A DNA stretch of 64,000 nucleotides from Chrysoporthe austroafricana (taxonomy: Eukaryota > Ascomycota > Sordariomycetes > Diaporthales > Cryphonectriaceae): assembly GCA_001051155.2 (NCBI GenBank), contig JYIP02000004.1:1117576-1181575 (forward strand). The letters run 5' to 3'. The position numbers and the translations under genes were made by a program. A model generated the notes under the pieces. The model ran no database searches, had not been told where the DNA came from, and was given only the letters and a program-made list of their open reading frames with translations. Of the stretch, positions 43,395-55,575 are shown one piece after another. Every line of letters starts with the position of its first letter. Position 1 is the stretch's first letter.

Positions 43395-45019
43395 ATGATT
43401 CTGAACATCTCTGCAGCCCTCTGGGCTGGCCTGTTTTTAAGATTTTCTTCAGGGTCTTTAGTCCTTCCTCGCTTCCCCGAATTACAATCTCAACTCGAAG
43501 CAGGTGGCGCTGGTAGTCCCATGGCACAGCAGCAAAAACCCTTGTCGAAAATTCAAGGGCATGCGCAATATCACCGTGGAGAATATACGAAGCTCCAACA
43601 AGATGAACAAATCTGTCCGTCCAAGGGAGAAGGTCAATGGGCCGGGACAGTAGATGTGGCTGATGAGAGGCGCCTCTTCTACTGGTTCTTTGACAGTCGT
43701 AACGACCCTGAAAATGACCCTATCATAGTATGGCTGAACGGGTATGCATCCAAGCGAGTCCTTCCGGTTGCTTTCATTGCTAACGCAAGAGCAGTGGCCC
43801 AGGGGGTTCGTCCATGATGGGTCTCTTGACTGAGATAGGCCCTTGCATCGTCACGCCCGACAGCAATGATACCTTCATCAACGATTTCAGTTGGAACAAC
43901 AAGGCCTCGGTGCTATTCATCGACCAGCCAGCTGGGACCGGCTTATCTTCCGTTGCGCCAGGTTCCGCTTACCCGGACACAGACCTCAAGGCGGCGGTGG
44001 ATCTGGAATTCTTTCTCAATGTTTTCTTCTCGGAGGTGTTCCCTAACCGGGCCCACCTTCCCATACACGTGGCCGGAGAGAGCTACGGAGGTCACTACGT
44101 GCCTGTTCTAGTGGACCATATCCTAAAGAACCGCGCTGCTACCTCTCGACATACCTTTGATGGTGACATCAGCTCCATAATACTGGTGAATGCCCTACTC
44201 TAATCAAACGTGCCGTTCATCGGCATGTGGGAGCTGCTGTGTTCAGATCTCAATGGACCAATTCTCAACGAAACTTCTTGCAATAAAATTGCTATGATGG
44301 CCCCCGAGTGCGAGAAGCTATCTTTCGACTGCCGCCGCTCGCAAGATGGGAACACCTGCTTTGGAGCATCGTTATATTGCCAGACTGAAGTTGCATCCTA
44401 CTATCAGAATGAGATCGATGCTGGCCGCCGGAGCCCTTATAACAGTGAGTCCATTTCATCTTGTCTGTTGTTTGAAGCCATTTGAAAGACTGACGCGTCC
44501 CCAGTTCATCTGCCGTGTACAAATCATCCTTTTTGTTGGGATGAAATTAAAGGAAATTACTCTACTTATCTTTCCCAGCCCAGGTTTCTGACGAAGCTTG
44601 GTCTGCCTGCTGATTTCCATTTCCAGTCAGTCAACCTAGATGTCAACATGGCCTTTTTTAACTCAAAATCCATGTATGAGCCGACTCTAACCCATGTGGC
44701 CACTATCTTGGAAGCTGGGATACCTGTTTTGGTGCTCAATGGCAATGATGACTTCATTGTCAACACTCCAGGGCAGATGCTGATGTATGATTCATTGCAT
44801 TGGGCCGGTCAGGCAAGCTTCCGAGCAGCAGCTTAGAGACCGCTGGGTAAGGACCAAGGTTTTTGGAAAACAAGTCAAGGTAGGAATTTGACTTTTGTGG
44901 GAGTAAATGAGGCTGGTCACGCAACACCTGCAGATCAGATGGAGCTTTGTGAAGAGATCATCAGAGCATGGACCTCTGACCACGGCATTGAGTCCAACCA
45001 TCTGTTTCAAGATTCTTAG
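43395..45019 (+). pseudogene. S10 serine carboxypeptidase copy 2, two in-frame stops
   Basis: A second secreted S10 carboxypeptidase. Exons are 43395-43741, 43795-44444 and 44505-45019 (503 codons, phases consistent). It has a signal peptide (MILNISAALWAGLFLRF), a Cys-containing N-region (DEQICPSKGEGQW), RRLFYWFFDSRNDP, the oxyanion loop NGGPGGSS across splice 1, FIDQPAGTGLS, nucleophile GESYGGHYVP, Asp in NGNDDFIVNTP and His in VNEAGHATPADQ. A TAA at 44201-44203 (codon 252) follows IILVNALL, and a TAG at 44834-44836 (codon 443) follows FRAAA; the frame is open on both sides of each. At the first stop the intact copy 3 has Asp (VNALIDVSYAS). Shared intron position after RRSPYN shows copies 2 and 3 are paralogues. 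Inactive as read, yet all triad residues survive. Confidence 0.82.
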
Positions 45020-45811
45020 CACTTACTGAATATGTTGTGGAAGGGCCAGTGAGTCTCTTAGGTTGTGTTATAAGTAGAACTGCAAGTTGCCGAGCTAGCC
45101 TCTGCACTGCTAGTTCATTTAATGATCATGCTTTAGTATAGTAGTTTTGACAGCACACTCTGACAGAGTTACCGATTGTGGGGGGGGGGGTTGAAGAATA
45201 TTGAAATTTGAGATCACAGGTCAAGTCGAGAAAATGCTGTTATAGCTGCCGTGTCTGGGTGCTGCATATTGGGTTCTTGGGCAGCGAGAGGCGTTGTTAC
45301 AGCCACGTATTCAGTCTCTCTCTATGCCCAAGTCCCTTACATCACTCCATGCTTGAGAGCTAGATTCCCTAACCACTATATCATCACAAAACATGCATCT
45401 GCATTTTTAAAGTCGGTATATAAAAGTAGTCTTTGGAATGCCCCAAGCTAAGGAGGCCTATCAGATAGATTAGCCCTTTCTAATAGCTAGCAGGGTCTGA
45501 ACAACTTTGGACTTGTTGTATGCTTGCATTGGATAGAAAGGATGGTCATCGGAGAAAATGAAGCTATTCGGATGAATATCGAAGGACAAAAAGGTATGTA
45601 TCTAGATGTAGAGAGAAGAGCGATGTGGCTATCAGGGGTGGTTCAGCGTGGGTACAGACCAAAACCCTGCCACTTGGTCCGGAGCAAATGTTGCTACCCT
45701 ACTACTTGACTCAACCTATGTCCTTCCTTGGCCTATAAGACAATGAATGAACCGATTCTATATGAGGCTGACAAAGCCTAATAGCCAAGGAGGCCCAAGT
45801 GTGCAAAGATA
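45020..45811. other. Intergenic between convergent genes
   Basis: 3' flanks of S10 copy 2 and the OPT transporter. A G run lies at 45180-45190. No gene recognised. Confidence 0.4.
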
Positions 45812-48800
45812 TCAATGCCACTCTGAGGGGCCAAAAGTGCCGTTGGCAGGGGTGAGCCACCGGCAGTCATTTAAGTCACAAGTCTCGGCATACTGCATCG
45901 TGCCCCACCACTCTGGGACCTATGTTGCCATTTGATCAGCAAATGTGAACTTCATGGACTGGTGTGAGAAATTACTCACACTGACAAAGATATACTCAAT
46001 GCTGAAGAACTGCACTAGCCCAGATAGACCAATTCCAGTTGAAAGCGCACTCGCCAAGACTAGTGCATACTTGGCCCACCATCCGGGCCACCGGTTCTTG
46101 ATGTAAGATCCAAACAACCACGAGAACATTGCTGTTTGCCAAAACATGGAAAGGTTCATTGGGCTCACATAATTCCACCCAACACTAAAGATGATTAGTA
46201 GGTCTGTTTGTAGAAGTGGTTACTAGAAAGAACTGACTCAGCACTATTGGGTGGATGTAGCGAAAAACGCTGGTAGGCCACCACTTTCGGAAAAAGTAGA
46301 ATGGAATAGGCCAAAGTGCACCAGCCAAGAAGCCGAGCATCAGCTTCCAGTACAACGCACCCATATGCTTTCGAAGTATCAGGTCAGCCTCGCACCTTCG
46401 GGTTCATGATAGGGAGATTAGATATACTGTAAACAATCTTCGAGGTCCAAGAAGTGCCCAGATCACCGCGCTGGTGAACTCAGATTGGGCTGTACCACAG
46501 ACCCAATGCAGCGACAGCTCAGGGTTGCACATATTTTCAATCGATAATTGAAACTTGGTGACGGCCACAACGACGAAGCAAGACAACACAGTGGAAACCA
46601 CCTGAGCCCAGAACATCTGCTTCGGTGGTACCTTGGCGTAGTGGGCCAGCTTCATGTCGACAGCGAAGGAGATAGTCTGCGTCATGATGGAATTGCCAAT
46701 GGTTTGGAACAAAAGGAACGCAACAGGATTGTTCACCGTTGTGTAGCCACCAATCTGAAGAGTAATCCAAGTTAGTTCACACATTGTGATAAGACTAGGA
46801 ACAGATTGCCGCGGGACCGCAACTCTCATGGAGTGGGAGATATCTCACAATATCAAAGAGGATCTCCAGTGAGATCTCGTAGCCAGAAACGGCCGTCACA
46901 ACTCCAGCAGGGATGACAAATAGAGCAGTCAAAATCATCAAAACCGGAATTGACCCTGTCACGATCATAATTAGCACGCCTCATCAGCACTGGTCTTGTA
47001 GATATAATCACCTACATCCAGGCGTCCCAGTTGGCCATCCGTAAATGGCAGCGAAACCAAAAGCTGCCCCAGTCAGTCCAGTTGCAATGTACCAGGTCTG
47101 TGAACGTGATCAACCCTCTAGTCAAGCAAGAAGAGTTTCAAAGAGAGTGCAGATGGATCAGTATTTACCTCGGGAACCTCTTGGTACTTCGACATGAGCT
47201 GGTAGTGTATATCTGTGAAGCCAGTGTGGGATGCTAGTCGCTTGACGGCATTCTTGGCGACGATCCAGATCGTCTTTCCGTACCACAAATAAGTGAACGT
47301 GAGAACAGCCGGTATCGTTGCAAACATGAGGGCGTAGCGCAGGGCGAATGCAGCGGGGAGGAAGGCTGGCGAGTACTCCTCGTATGCAGTCTGGTTGAAC
47401 GAGCCGTCACTGCTAATGATGGCCCAAGCATCGAATTCTTCGCCAGTGTTGTCGTATAGGTACCACGAGTTGATGGGTAGGTAGCCAGTGTACCAGGTAT
47501 TGGTGAAGAAGATGGGGATGATGGTGAGCAGGGCCCACAATAAGCAAGCAATGCAAATCTGGGCCATGACGAAGAACGGGCTCACAATAGGGTCTACAAC
47601 GCCTGCGAACCAGTTCCAGTCAAAGCTGGGCCAGGGGTTGAAGCCCAGGTTAAAATAGTAAGTGCCGGTGATGATGGATAGGACAGCATTCTCGGGCTTG
47701 ATCCAGGTCGTCCAGTTGAACATGGATAAAGTTGGGAAGATCGTGTTGGGAAGCCAGAAATAGAGAAACATGGCGACCATTGCGATGAGAAAGAATTTCA
47801 CCCGGGAGATCCTCCAGCCGTTGGCCACATGAGAGTCGTCGTTGTGCAGCGCGTTGTTCAAGGCCGCCTGACTAAGCGTGAAGTAGTAGATCATCTGCGG
47901 AGGGTAGACCAAGATGCGGCGAATGACACCCGCCAGTCCAAAGCCGAACAACTGAGACGATAATGTCACACAGATCGTGTAACCTGTGGATTTAGCCCAG
48001 TCTTTGCCAAAGAAGAGCGGTAGCGCCTGCTGGAAGAAGATGGGGGTGAGCTGCGTGACGCTGCTACTGCTGACATTGGACATGATGGTGATCAACATAT
48101 GCTCCTTGAGAGTGAATGGCCCAGGGTTGAGGGTGAATTCGAAGCGTGTGTCCTTGAGGTAGACGGTAGTAGGCAGAGAGACAGCACATAGACAGCCCAT
48201 AGGGTAGGCAAAGAGCTGGGCTATGTAGACGGACACGGTGGTGGTGGGGTTTCGAGGCGAGAGGAACTGGTTCAGCGCTGCGAGGCCAATGGCCCACACA
48301 AGGCCAATTACCCAGGCTCGGATGGTGCCGCACGGCGTGTCAACATCGTCGGTGTTGGAGAAAATTACTCGAACCTCTCGGTAAGGTGAGTTCCCGTGGA
48401 ATACGGCGGCGACAAGGCGGAGCTCCGCCTCTAGCCCGATGGCTATCTTCTCGACGCTGGCCAGCAGGTCTCGAACACTGGCGGTGAATGATTCCGGAAC
48501 GAGCATGTCATCACTGCCAGAGCTGAGTAAGCAATGAACATCCCGCGGATCCCAGTGTCAACACCTACCCATGGTCGACGAGATATTCGTTGAGGTACTC
48601 TACCGCCTCCTCGTGCGAAAGGCGGCAAGCTTCGTCCTGAGCTTTCCCCAGGTCGTTTTCGGAGATGCCATACTTGACAAAAGTCTGGTTGCTCTGGCTC
48701 TGAATGGCCTCCTCGATCGATGAAGTATACAAGCCAAACTATTAGCAAGACTGTCATTGTCATGCTGACAGTGTCTCCGGACACTGGGCGGGCAATAGAC

Positions 48801-48852
48801 AAACATTGACAATTGAGGTATCTACCTCCGCGCTTTCCTTAGAAACTTCCAT
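45812..48852 (-). CDS. OPT-family oligopeptide transporter, multi-exon
   Basis: A proton-coupled importer of small peptides (OPT superfamily), plasma membrane, with about 14 hydrophobic segments. Exons on the minus strand are 48852-48826, 48711-48569, 48513-47169, 47097-47016, 46955-46849, 46754-46428 and 46367 onward; the last two or three exons end at 45812. Phases match for all junctions listed; the junction near 46260-46190 uses a weak donor and is uncertain. Landmarks: QSNQTFVKYGISENDLGKA near the start, WVIGLVWAIGLAALNQFLSP, NPGPFTLKEHMLITIMSNV, IYYFTLSQAALNNALH, QTISFAVDMKLAHYAKVPPK and SPMNLSMFWQTAMFSWLFG. These follow OPT segment order. The tail VPEWWGTMQYAETCDLNDCR matches the family's Cys-containing end. 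No in-frame stops, in contrast to neighbouring peptidases. It would take up the peptides those enzymes release. Confidence 0.9.
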
Positions 48853-49824
48853 CCTTTCTTCGAAGATGAAAACAGTGGTAGCAGTGGTTAGTTTGAACGG
48901 AGGGCAGAGTTGCGTGCCTCGTTGCAACAGGGTTGCCACATAAGTGCTGGGGCCGACGCATAGACCTTACACTTGTATATACCTAGTCCGCCACGACTAG
49001 TGACACGAGGTCCAAAGATAAGGATGGATATAGCGACCGACCGACCTATTAGCCGCGACCAATCCTCACCTACCTTTTTTCTGAGAACTGCGCGTCCTCT
49101 CGCCGGGAAAGACGGCAATGAAGTTGAGAGAATGGGTGCCAGTCATATCGGGATGGTCAGCTGTGTTTGCGACAGGGCGTCATCATGTCACCTACCTCTA
49201 TCATATCTATAACTACATCATGATTGCGGTTAGGGAGAGGGCTTTGACCCGCTACTGAAGAAAGGTTCGCGTATCGGACTGCCTATCTCGGTGGTCTGCT
49301 ACGGAGGCTAGTCTAAAGTAGTAATCCCGAGCGAGGCACTAATGACACGAGGCTAAAGAATCTCCTCGACGGCCTGGCGCTATGATACCATAGCACAAGA
49401 GAGTACGCTTCGGCTCCTAATAGGGCTGAGAATACCGATCGCGTTAGAGACCGTTGAAAGGTTCTGCTTGCGCAGGCCTTCACGTTTACCTCTTAAACAT
49501 TAACTTTGCGCGAGGATCAGTGACCCACCTACTGGCTCGTGTGCTCCTGGTAAGCCCCTGGCCTCCCTTCTCAAGATAGCTTAAGTCAGCCTGGCGTGGC
49601 TTCCTTCTTTCGTTCGCCTCAATAGCGTCCCCTGAAAAGAGTCCTTCCGATAGGCATCCTTTTAGTTCCTACTTACTTGCTTCTGCCTCAGTATTTATCC
49701 CAGCCGATTCTACAGAAGGCTCATCTGGTCGAACCGAGCCCGTATCCAGAGCTGCAATCCAGAGCCGCACATTCCGGATCCTAACAACAACTTGCTTCCC
49801 GGAAGCCCGAGTTCCCTCGTCAAC
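48853..49824. other. Intergenic between divergent genes
   Basis: Promoter space for the OPT transporter (-) and the aminotransferase-like gene (+). No other feature recognised. Confidence 0.4.
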
Positions 49825-51485
49825 ATGGAGCCATCCAAGCGCGCTCTTGCTAACCTCGAGTCCGGGCCTCTGACGGAGCTTGAGAACGAAATTGGCAGGC
49901 TTCCTCGCTATGATAAGGAAAAGAGCCCAAACGGGCTGCTCGACCTGTCGGGAGCTGTGAACATGTTGATGGATGACTTCTGGGAAACGCAAACGGAAAG
50001 CTTCTCCAAGACCTACTCCCTCCAGCAAGGTATGTCTGTCAAGCCATCTGAACAACCAGACTGGGCGTCAGCGACTAACATGGCTTCAGCTGTGTAGTAT
50101 GGCGGCGTCATTGGTCCAAGGGGTAGGGACTCATGCCAACCTCCAGGTCTTGTGTTCTACAGCTTCGTTGACAAAAATAGATCTCTCCGACGCTGTTTCC
50201 CGCTTTGTGAATCGCCACTTCAACCCCTCGTACCGAATCACCGCCGACATGATTCTAACAACCAACGGCGTGACATCTCTCATCGACACCATGTCGTTCA
50301 ACCTCTGCGATCAGGGCCAGGGTGTCATAGTGATGACTCCCACATATTCGATGTTCTCTCACGACCTGTGCGCGAAGACGGGCGTTCAGCTTGTCAAGGT
50401 TGACATGAGTGGCGTGGAGGACCAATACCGGCCTGAACACGCGCAAGAGGTAGTAAATAAACTCGAGCCGGCGTACGTGGCTTCTCAACGACGCGGCGTC
50501 CGCGTCAAGGTTCTTTTGATTTGCAATCCCTGCAATCCTACGGGCAGGTGCTACTCCCACAGGTCCCTGGAGGCGTTTGCTCGCTTTTGTAGTCAACGGC
50601 AGATGCACCTCCTGTCTGACGAGATCTACGCCCTGTCCGGGATTGAGCCTATGGAACCTGGACTAGACCCATTTACCTCAGTCCTCAGCTTGGCCCACGA
50701 CCCGAAGTCCGGACTTCTCAGAGAAAACATCCACGCTATGTACGGCGCAAGCAAGGACTTTGCTTGCGGCGGACTTCGCCTGGGCTTCCTCGTCACCTCC
50801 AATGCCCTTTTGTGGAAGACCTGCCGACGTGTCGCCCTCTTCACCTGGGTCAGCAGCTTCTCCGCTGCTCTCTTCACCCACTTCTTGTCGGACGACACCG
50901 CCGTCGAGAGCTACCTGCGTGTCTACCGCCAGCGGCTTCAGGGCCGCTACGCGCTTATCAGCAGGCGACTGCGCCAGCATAAAATTCCGTTTGGGCCCGC
51001 CAATGCAGGTACGTTTGTCTTCCTCGACTTGTCCAGGTGGTTGGTCTATTTTGAATCGAGGAACGTGCAGGAGAGCCCCGAGGTACAGCTCTGCCGGTAT
51101 CTGGCTTTCGAGGCTAGTGTCTTTTTTCAGCACAGGTGCAGTATGTTCCTAACCTATTCCCTGACTCCGGTGAGCCCCGATTGCCAGCATTAACAGTGTC
51201 AAGTCGTCCTTGTCTTCTACGCCTGGTTGTTTTCGGTTCGTCTATGCGATTGAAACGGAGGAAAACATCGACCTAGCTACCTTGAGGATGGCTCGAGGGC
51301 TTGCTAAGCTGGAAAGCTGTCCTATTAGAACGGTGATCCAATCGCAGAAGGCTGCCAGTATCGCCAGCAGCGACTCAGGCAGTTTCGACGAGAAGAATGA
51401 GGGTGGCTATACCGGAGTAAAAGGGAACAGCGCCAAAATTTCCATTGTGCGCAGGATTTCACGCATTCTCTCGTGTATATCGTGA
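49825..51485 (+). pseudogene. ACC-synthase-like PLP aminotransferase with an in-frame TAG
   Basis: A fold-type I PLP enzyme of the 1-aminocyclopropane-1-carboxylate synthase-like class, which in fungi includes aminotransferases and C-S lyases such as GliI. Exons are 49825-50029, 50090-50122, 50163-51135 and 51197-51485 (500 codons, phases consistent). Motifs are LLDLSGAVNMLMDDFW, TNGVTSLIDTMSFNLCD, PCNPTGRCYS, the Asp-Tyr pair in LLSDEIYALSG, the PLP Lys in YGASKDFACGGLRLGFL, and GCFRFVYAIE for the substrate Arg region. A TAG at 50095-50097 stands just after splice 1 and before YGGVIGPR. It lies in frame with or without splicing because the 60-bp intron has three-fold length. The CTAAC branch and TTCAG acceptor are ideal, so I accept the stop as real. 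A different acceptor at TGTAG would avoid it but shift frame. Confidence 0.78.
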
Positions 51486-51685
51486 GATGGTGGGGTCTGG
51501 TGTCGGCCATGAAACTCAGTTCGAACATGGGCAGTAGAACAGCTATTGGTACAATGCTGGATCTAGAAAGGCGACAGCCACGAGCCAGCGAGGGAAATCG
51601 GCCATAATTGTAGCCCAGAATGACGATACTACTTGTCTATTACGTTATGTCTTTATTTACGCTACAAATATTCTCAAAGGCCAAC

Positions 51686-53443
51686 CTATAACTCGTCAAC
51701 CCCGTCGATTTGGTATTCCCAACTTTCGACCTTGTCTCTTGATCTCGGCCAAAATTCAGTGACAAATGGAACTTGACCTTCCTTCTCGACGCGCACCTTC
51801 AGTTTAGTCAAATATTCCGACTTGGCCTGGTTATAAGCAGAACCATATAGTTGATATATCCGGTCGCCGTTTCGTAGACCCGCCTCGTCGGCACGAGATC
51901 CATTCACCAGACCAGTCAGGATGTGGTCGCCCTCGAGGAGCGACGACTCATTGAACCCAAGCTCGAACCTTTCCTGATCCTTTCGCACGATACGCACCTC
52001 AAATGGCACGTGATCAATGCTGTTCTGGGTTGGCACTAGCAATTGCCCTGCCTTCATGTTCTCGACGAGCAACTCAGCCCACTTCCTGTCGCTCCCGAGC
52101 GCGTCCCCCAGTAAGTCTAAGTAAGTCTCCAGATTCACGCGCTCGCCCGCCTGTCTCATGTCTGAGAGAGCGAGAACAAGATTGTCCAGCGAGGCCTCGT
52201 CGTGGGACACCTGCCGAATCAAGCCATTGACAAGGGTGGCAAATATGTAGCCCCGGTAGTATGGCACACGCTGCGCGTGCGTGGTCTTCCAGGTCATTCG
52301 CTGGGCCTCATTCATTGTCACATTGACCATGGGGCTGGTGTAGTATTGTGACAGGGCGGCATTGACGTTGTCAATGTACTCGCGTGCCGTGATCTTCCCG
52401 AAACGGTAACGGAGGAGGATCTCATAATATTCTGCTAAGCCTTCATGGTACCAGTTGTCGGCGTTGTCATCCCCGTCATCTATCATGACCCAGTTATGCA
52501 CCATCTCGTGAGAGATGAGCCGCACGCGTTCCTGCATGGATGGGGAATAGACACATTCCGAGTCGTCGAAGCCGTACATGAAGGACCGTGTGAGTGCCGT
52601 GCCGGTGCTCGAGCCGGGATGAACGTTGTGCCGCAGGAAGACACGGAAGCTTTCACCCTTGTCGTGAAAAAATACTCGCATCTTGTTGAAGACGTCTCTC
52701 AGCTCGGCGCCGAGCTTGGAAGGGTTGAAGGGGAGGTCGCCGAACCAGTACATGTTGAAACCCTCCAGGGGAGAGTCGGTCTGCAGCAGAGACAGGCTCT
52801 TGAGGGGCCCTACCGCAAAATATGTGGCTCGGATGGTCTGGAAGAGGTCTATATCGGACAGCTTGATTGCCGAGCTGCCTTCTCCGAGAGACCAAGCCGC
52901 TGACGTGCCCGCAGGGGCCTCAGTGATATTCCACGCAACTTCCGCGCAGACCTCCTGCGTATTAGACGTCGATGGCAGAGCGAGAAATCCCAGACCAGAG
53001 CCCATCACGCCACCCTGGTCGGCTCGCAGATCGAGCGCCGGTCCCGACCTTGTTTTCGGAGAAACGGGCCTCGGAAGAGCTGTGTACGATACCGTGATAT
53101 TTCCGGACGTCGCTCGGCTTACCTGCCATATTCGCAGGGACATGACGGTCGACTCGTCTCTTTGTTCTTTCAAGGGGACCAGGCCTAAACCGTCAGAGAC
53201 GGTCAGGCCACCGGCGGCCAAATGGCCTACGTCGACATTGGCAATGCGGGACGGCAAGGAAACTAGCACGCCTCCCTCCTGGAATGTCTAGTTTGTCAAG
53301 ACCTCGAGGACGTGGATCGCGGTAACAGCGTCGGTCTCGTCAAACTGAGGGGTGAAGGTAAGGTGCAGGCCTACACAGTCTGCCTGGACCGTGTTGACGA
53401 TGCAGAGGGGCAGCGCCAATAGCTTGATAAGTTGAGACCGCAT
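51686..53443 (-). pseudogene. M61 metallopeptidase (glycyl-aminopeptidase type) with an in-frame TAG
   Basis: A secreted zinc peptidase of family M61, related to bacterial glycyl aminopeptidase. A single 586-codon frame begins with a signal peptide (MRSQLIKLLALPLCIVN). A TAG at 53290-53288 (codon 52) interrupts it after HVLEVLTN; the same frame continues as TFQEGGVLVSLPSRIANVD. Active-site motif HEMVHNW (about residue 312) and the third zinc ligand in YHEGLAEYYE are intact, and a C-terminal PDZ domain contains RADEAGLRNGDRIYQLYG. Only a 24-bp or a 48-bp pseudo-intron could remove the stop: the first is too short and the second would delete conserved beta-strand sequence, so I treat it as nonsense. 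A transposon inserted 0.2 kb upstream may also affect the promoter. Confidence 0.82.
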
Positions 53444-53651
53444 TGGCACGACTGGATTGCAAAGTGAGTGCTTGCCGACTTGCACTAAGAAGAGATCACA
53501 ACTGCTTTTGGCAGCAATGTTGCAGACTGTGCATTCTGCTATTTCCTGCGGAATGAACCTTTGGAGCAAATAATAATTTATCAAGATCTCCAAAGGCGAC
53601 GTACGAACGTCGCACTGGTACTTAGCGCGGTATGGTCGCTCTCGTATGCTA

Positions 53652-53710
53652 TAAGTCGCAGGGGGTACTTTCCGGCACCCCCCCCTTTCCGGCACCCCTG
53701 GCCAGCCACA
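53652..53710 (+). repeat. Left terminal inverted repeat of the transposon
   Basis: The 59 bp from TAAGTCGCAGGG to GGCCAGCCACA recurs as an exact reverse complement at 55576-55634, including an eight-C run. The outer TA is the expected target-site duplication. Inside the repeat the word TTTCCGGCACCCC occurs twice. Confidence 0.93.
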
Positions 53711-54236
53711 CCGCCTCTTCAACCACTTCTCTTTCCTTTACTTTTTCTNNNNNNNNNNNNNNNNNNNNNNNNNNNNNNNNNNNNNNNNNNNNNNNNNNNN
53801 NNNNNNNNNNNNNNNNNNNNNNNNNNNNNNNNNNNNNNNNNNNNNNNNNNNNNNNNNNNNNNNNNNNNNNNNNNNNNNNNNNNNNNNNNNNNNNNNNNNN
53901 NNNTCAAGAAAGCCTAGGCCTTCCACCTAGTCATTCAGAACTCAGATTCTTCGCTCAGAAAATCCTCCTCGTCAAGGGAGACTCTCAGCCTTTAGGAAAG
54001 AAATGAGTTACTTCTTTTCTGAAAAGAAATTCAGAAATACAAGTCCGGAAAACCCGTCGAATAGCCTCAATTCGAATCAATAGAGCAACAACAGAGGTAA
54101 TAAGGCCTTAGTTCCATCTACTCGACCTTCCTTCTATCCAGATTATCAAGCCAGCTAATAGATGGAATATGGATAAAACTGGAATAATAGAGGGCCAAGG
54201 CGAGAATGGATTAGTTTTCGGGGGCTCTTCTTCACG

Positions 54237-54500
54237 TTCAATACAGAAAAAAGATCCTGGATCGCGAGCTTGGACCTCTTTCTTTGAGTGTATCTCAGCT
54301 ACTGGCATTCACCTCTTCCCCCTAGTCATTTTTAAGGGGAAATCTGTACAACAACAATGGTTTCCCCTNTTCAATACAGAAAAAAGATCCTGGATCGCGA
54401 GCTTGGACCTCTTTCTTTGAGTGTATCTCAGCTACTGGCATTCACCTCTTCCCCCTAGTCATTTTTAAAGGGAAATCTGTACAACAACAATAGTTTCCCT
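54237..54500 (+). repeat. Duplicated segment flanking the N at 54369
   Basis: About 131 bp at 54237-54368 recurs at 54370-54500 with two or three G/A differences. A join between two transposon copies, not a real tandem repeat. Confidence 0.85.
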
Positions 54501-54764
54501 TTGAAATGGACCTTTTCAAGGGCTAGCAATTCACTGCTATTTCAAATGGATGGACAAATAACGAAATGGCATTCGAATGGCTAAAGAAAGTATTTATTCC
54601 TGGCAGCCAGCCCGCAAACCCCTTGGAGGCCAGATTATTAATCCTGGATGGCCATGGCAGCCATACAACTGATAAATTTATGTGGGAGTGCTTTCAAAAC
54701 AATATTCTATTGCTTTATTTGCCTTCTCATACTTCTTACGTTCTTCAGCCTCTCGATCTAGGAG

Positions 54765-55203
54765 TCTTTTCCTCTCTTAAGAGGGCTTACAGAAAAAAGC
54801 TTAGTGCTATAGGTTAATGGGGAGATAGTACTATCTATGGAAAGCGTTTATTCCTCGAGAACTACCGTCTTGCTCGTTTGGAAGGCCTTTCTAGCCAGAA
54901 TATCAAATCTGGATGGAAAGCAACAGGTCTTTGGCCTATCCGCCTAGCCAAGCCACTCTTAAGCCCTCTTCTTCTTGAGAACANTCTTTTCCTCTCTTAA
55001 GAGGGCTTACAGAAAAAAGCTTAGTGCTATAGGTCAATGGGGAGATAGTACTATCTATGGAAAGCGTTTATTCCTCGAGAACTACCGTCTTGCTCGTTTG
55101 GAAGGCCTTTCTAGCCAGAATATCAAATCTGGATGGAAAGCAACAGGTCTTTGGCCTATCCGCCTAGCCAAGCTACTCTTAAGCCCTCTTCTTCTTGAAA
55201 ACA
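54765..55203 (+). repeat. Duplicated segment flanking the N at 54984
   Basis: About 219 bp at 54765-54983 recurs at 54985-55203. The differences are transitions (for example TAA versus CAA in the transposase frame). An assembly join of two copies. Confidence 0.88.
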
Positions 55204-55575
55204 GTCAATAACGCCCTCAAACCCTATCAAATTCAGGCTCAGGAGCATTAGCTGGATCTAATTCAACATCGAATACAATTTCATAACCCTCGGATATATA
55301 TTCGACCCCTCGGAAAGCCAGAGATCTATATTACCAACTCAACAGATATCGGAACTAACTTTCTTCTATCCCTGGATAACGCATTCTTTTCAGAAAGATC
55401 CAGAAAGCTTGGGAGGAGAGAGATATAGCCCTAGCTAAAGCCCTAGAGGAAAATAAGGCTTTGAGAGAACAGGTTANAGAGCGACATCGAATTAGTTACT
55501 GATGAAGAGGATTGCATTGTGGTGGGTGAATAGTGCTGAAAAGTAGATAAATTCAATATATATATCTATGTTGAA

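Noticed and set aside
43198..43527. Minus-strand 109-codon ORF as first exon of S10 copy 1
   Set aside because: It is largely antisense to exon 1 of S10 copy 2, has no signal peptide, and the ATG at 42870 gives a proper signal peptide in phase with the S10 frame.
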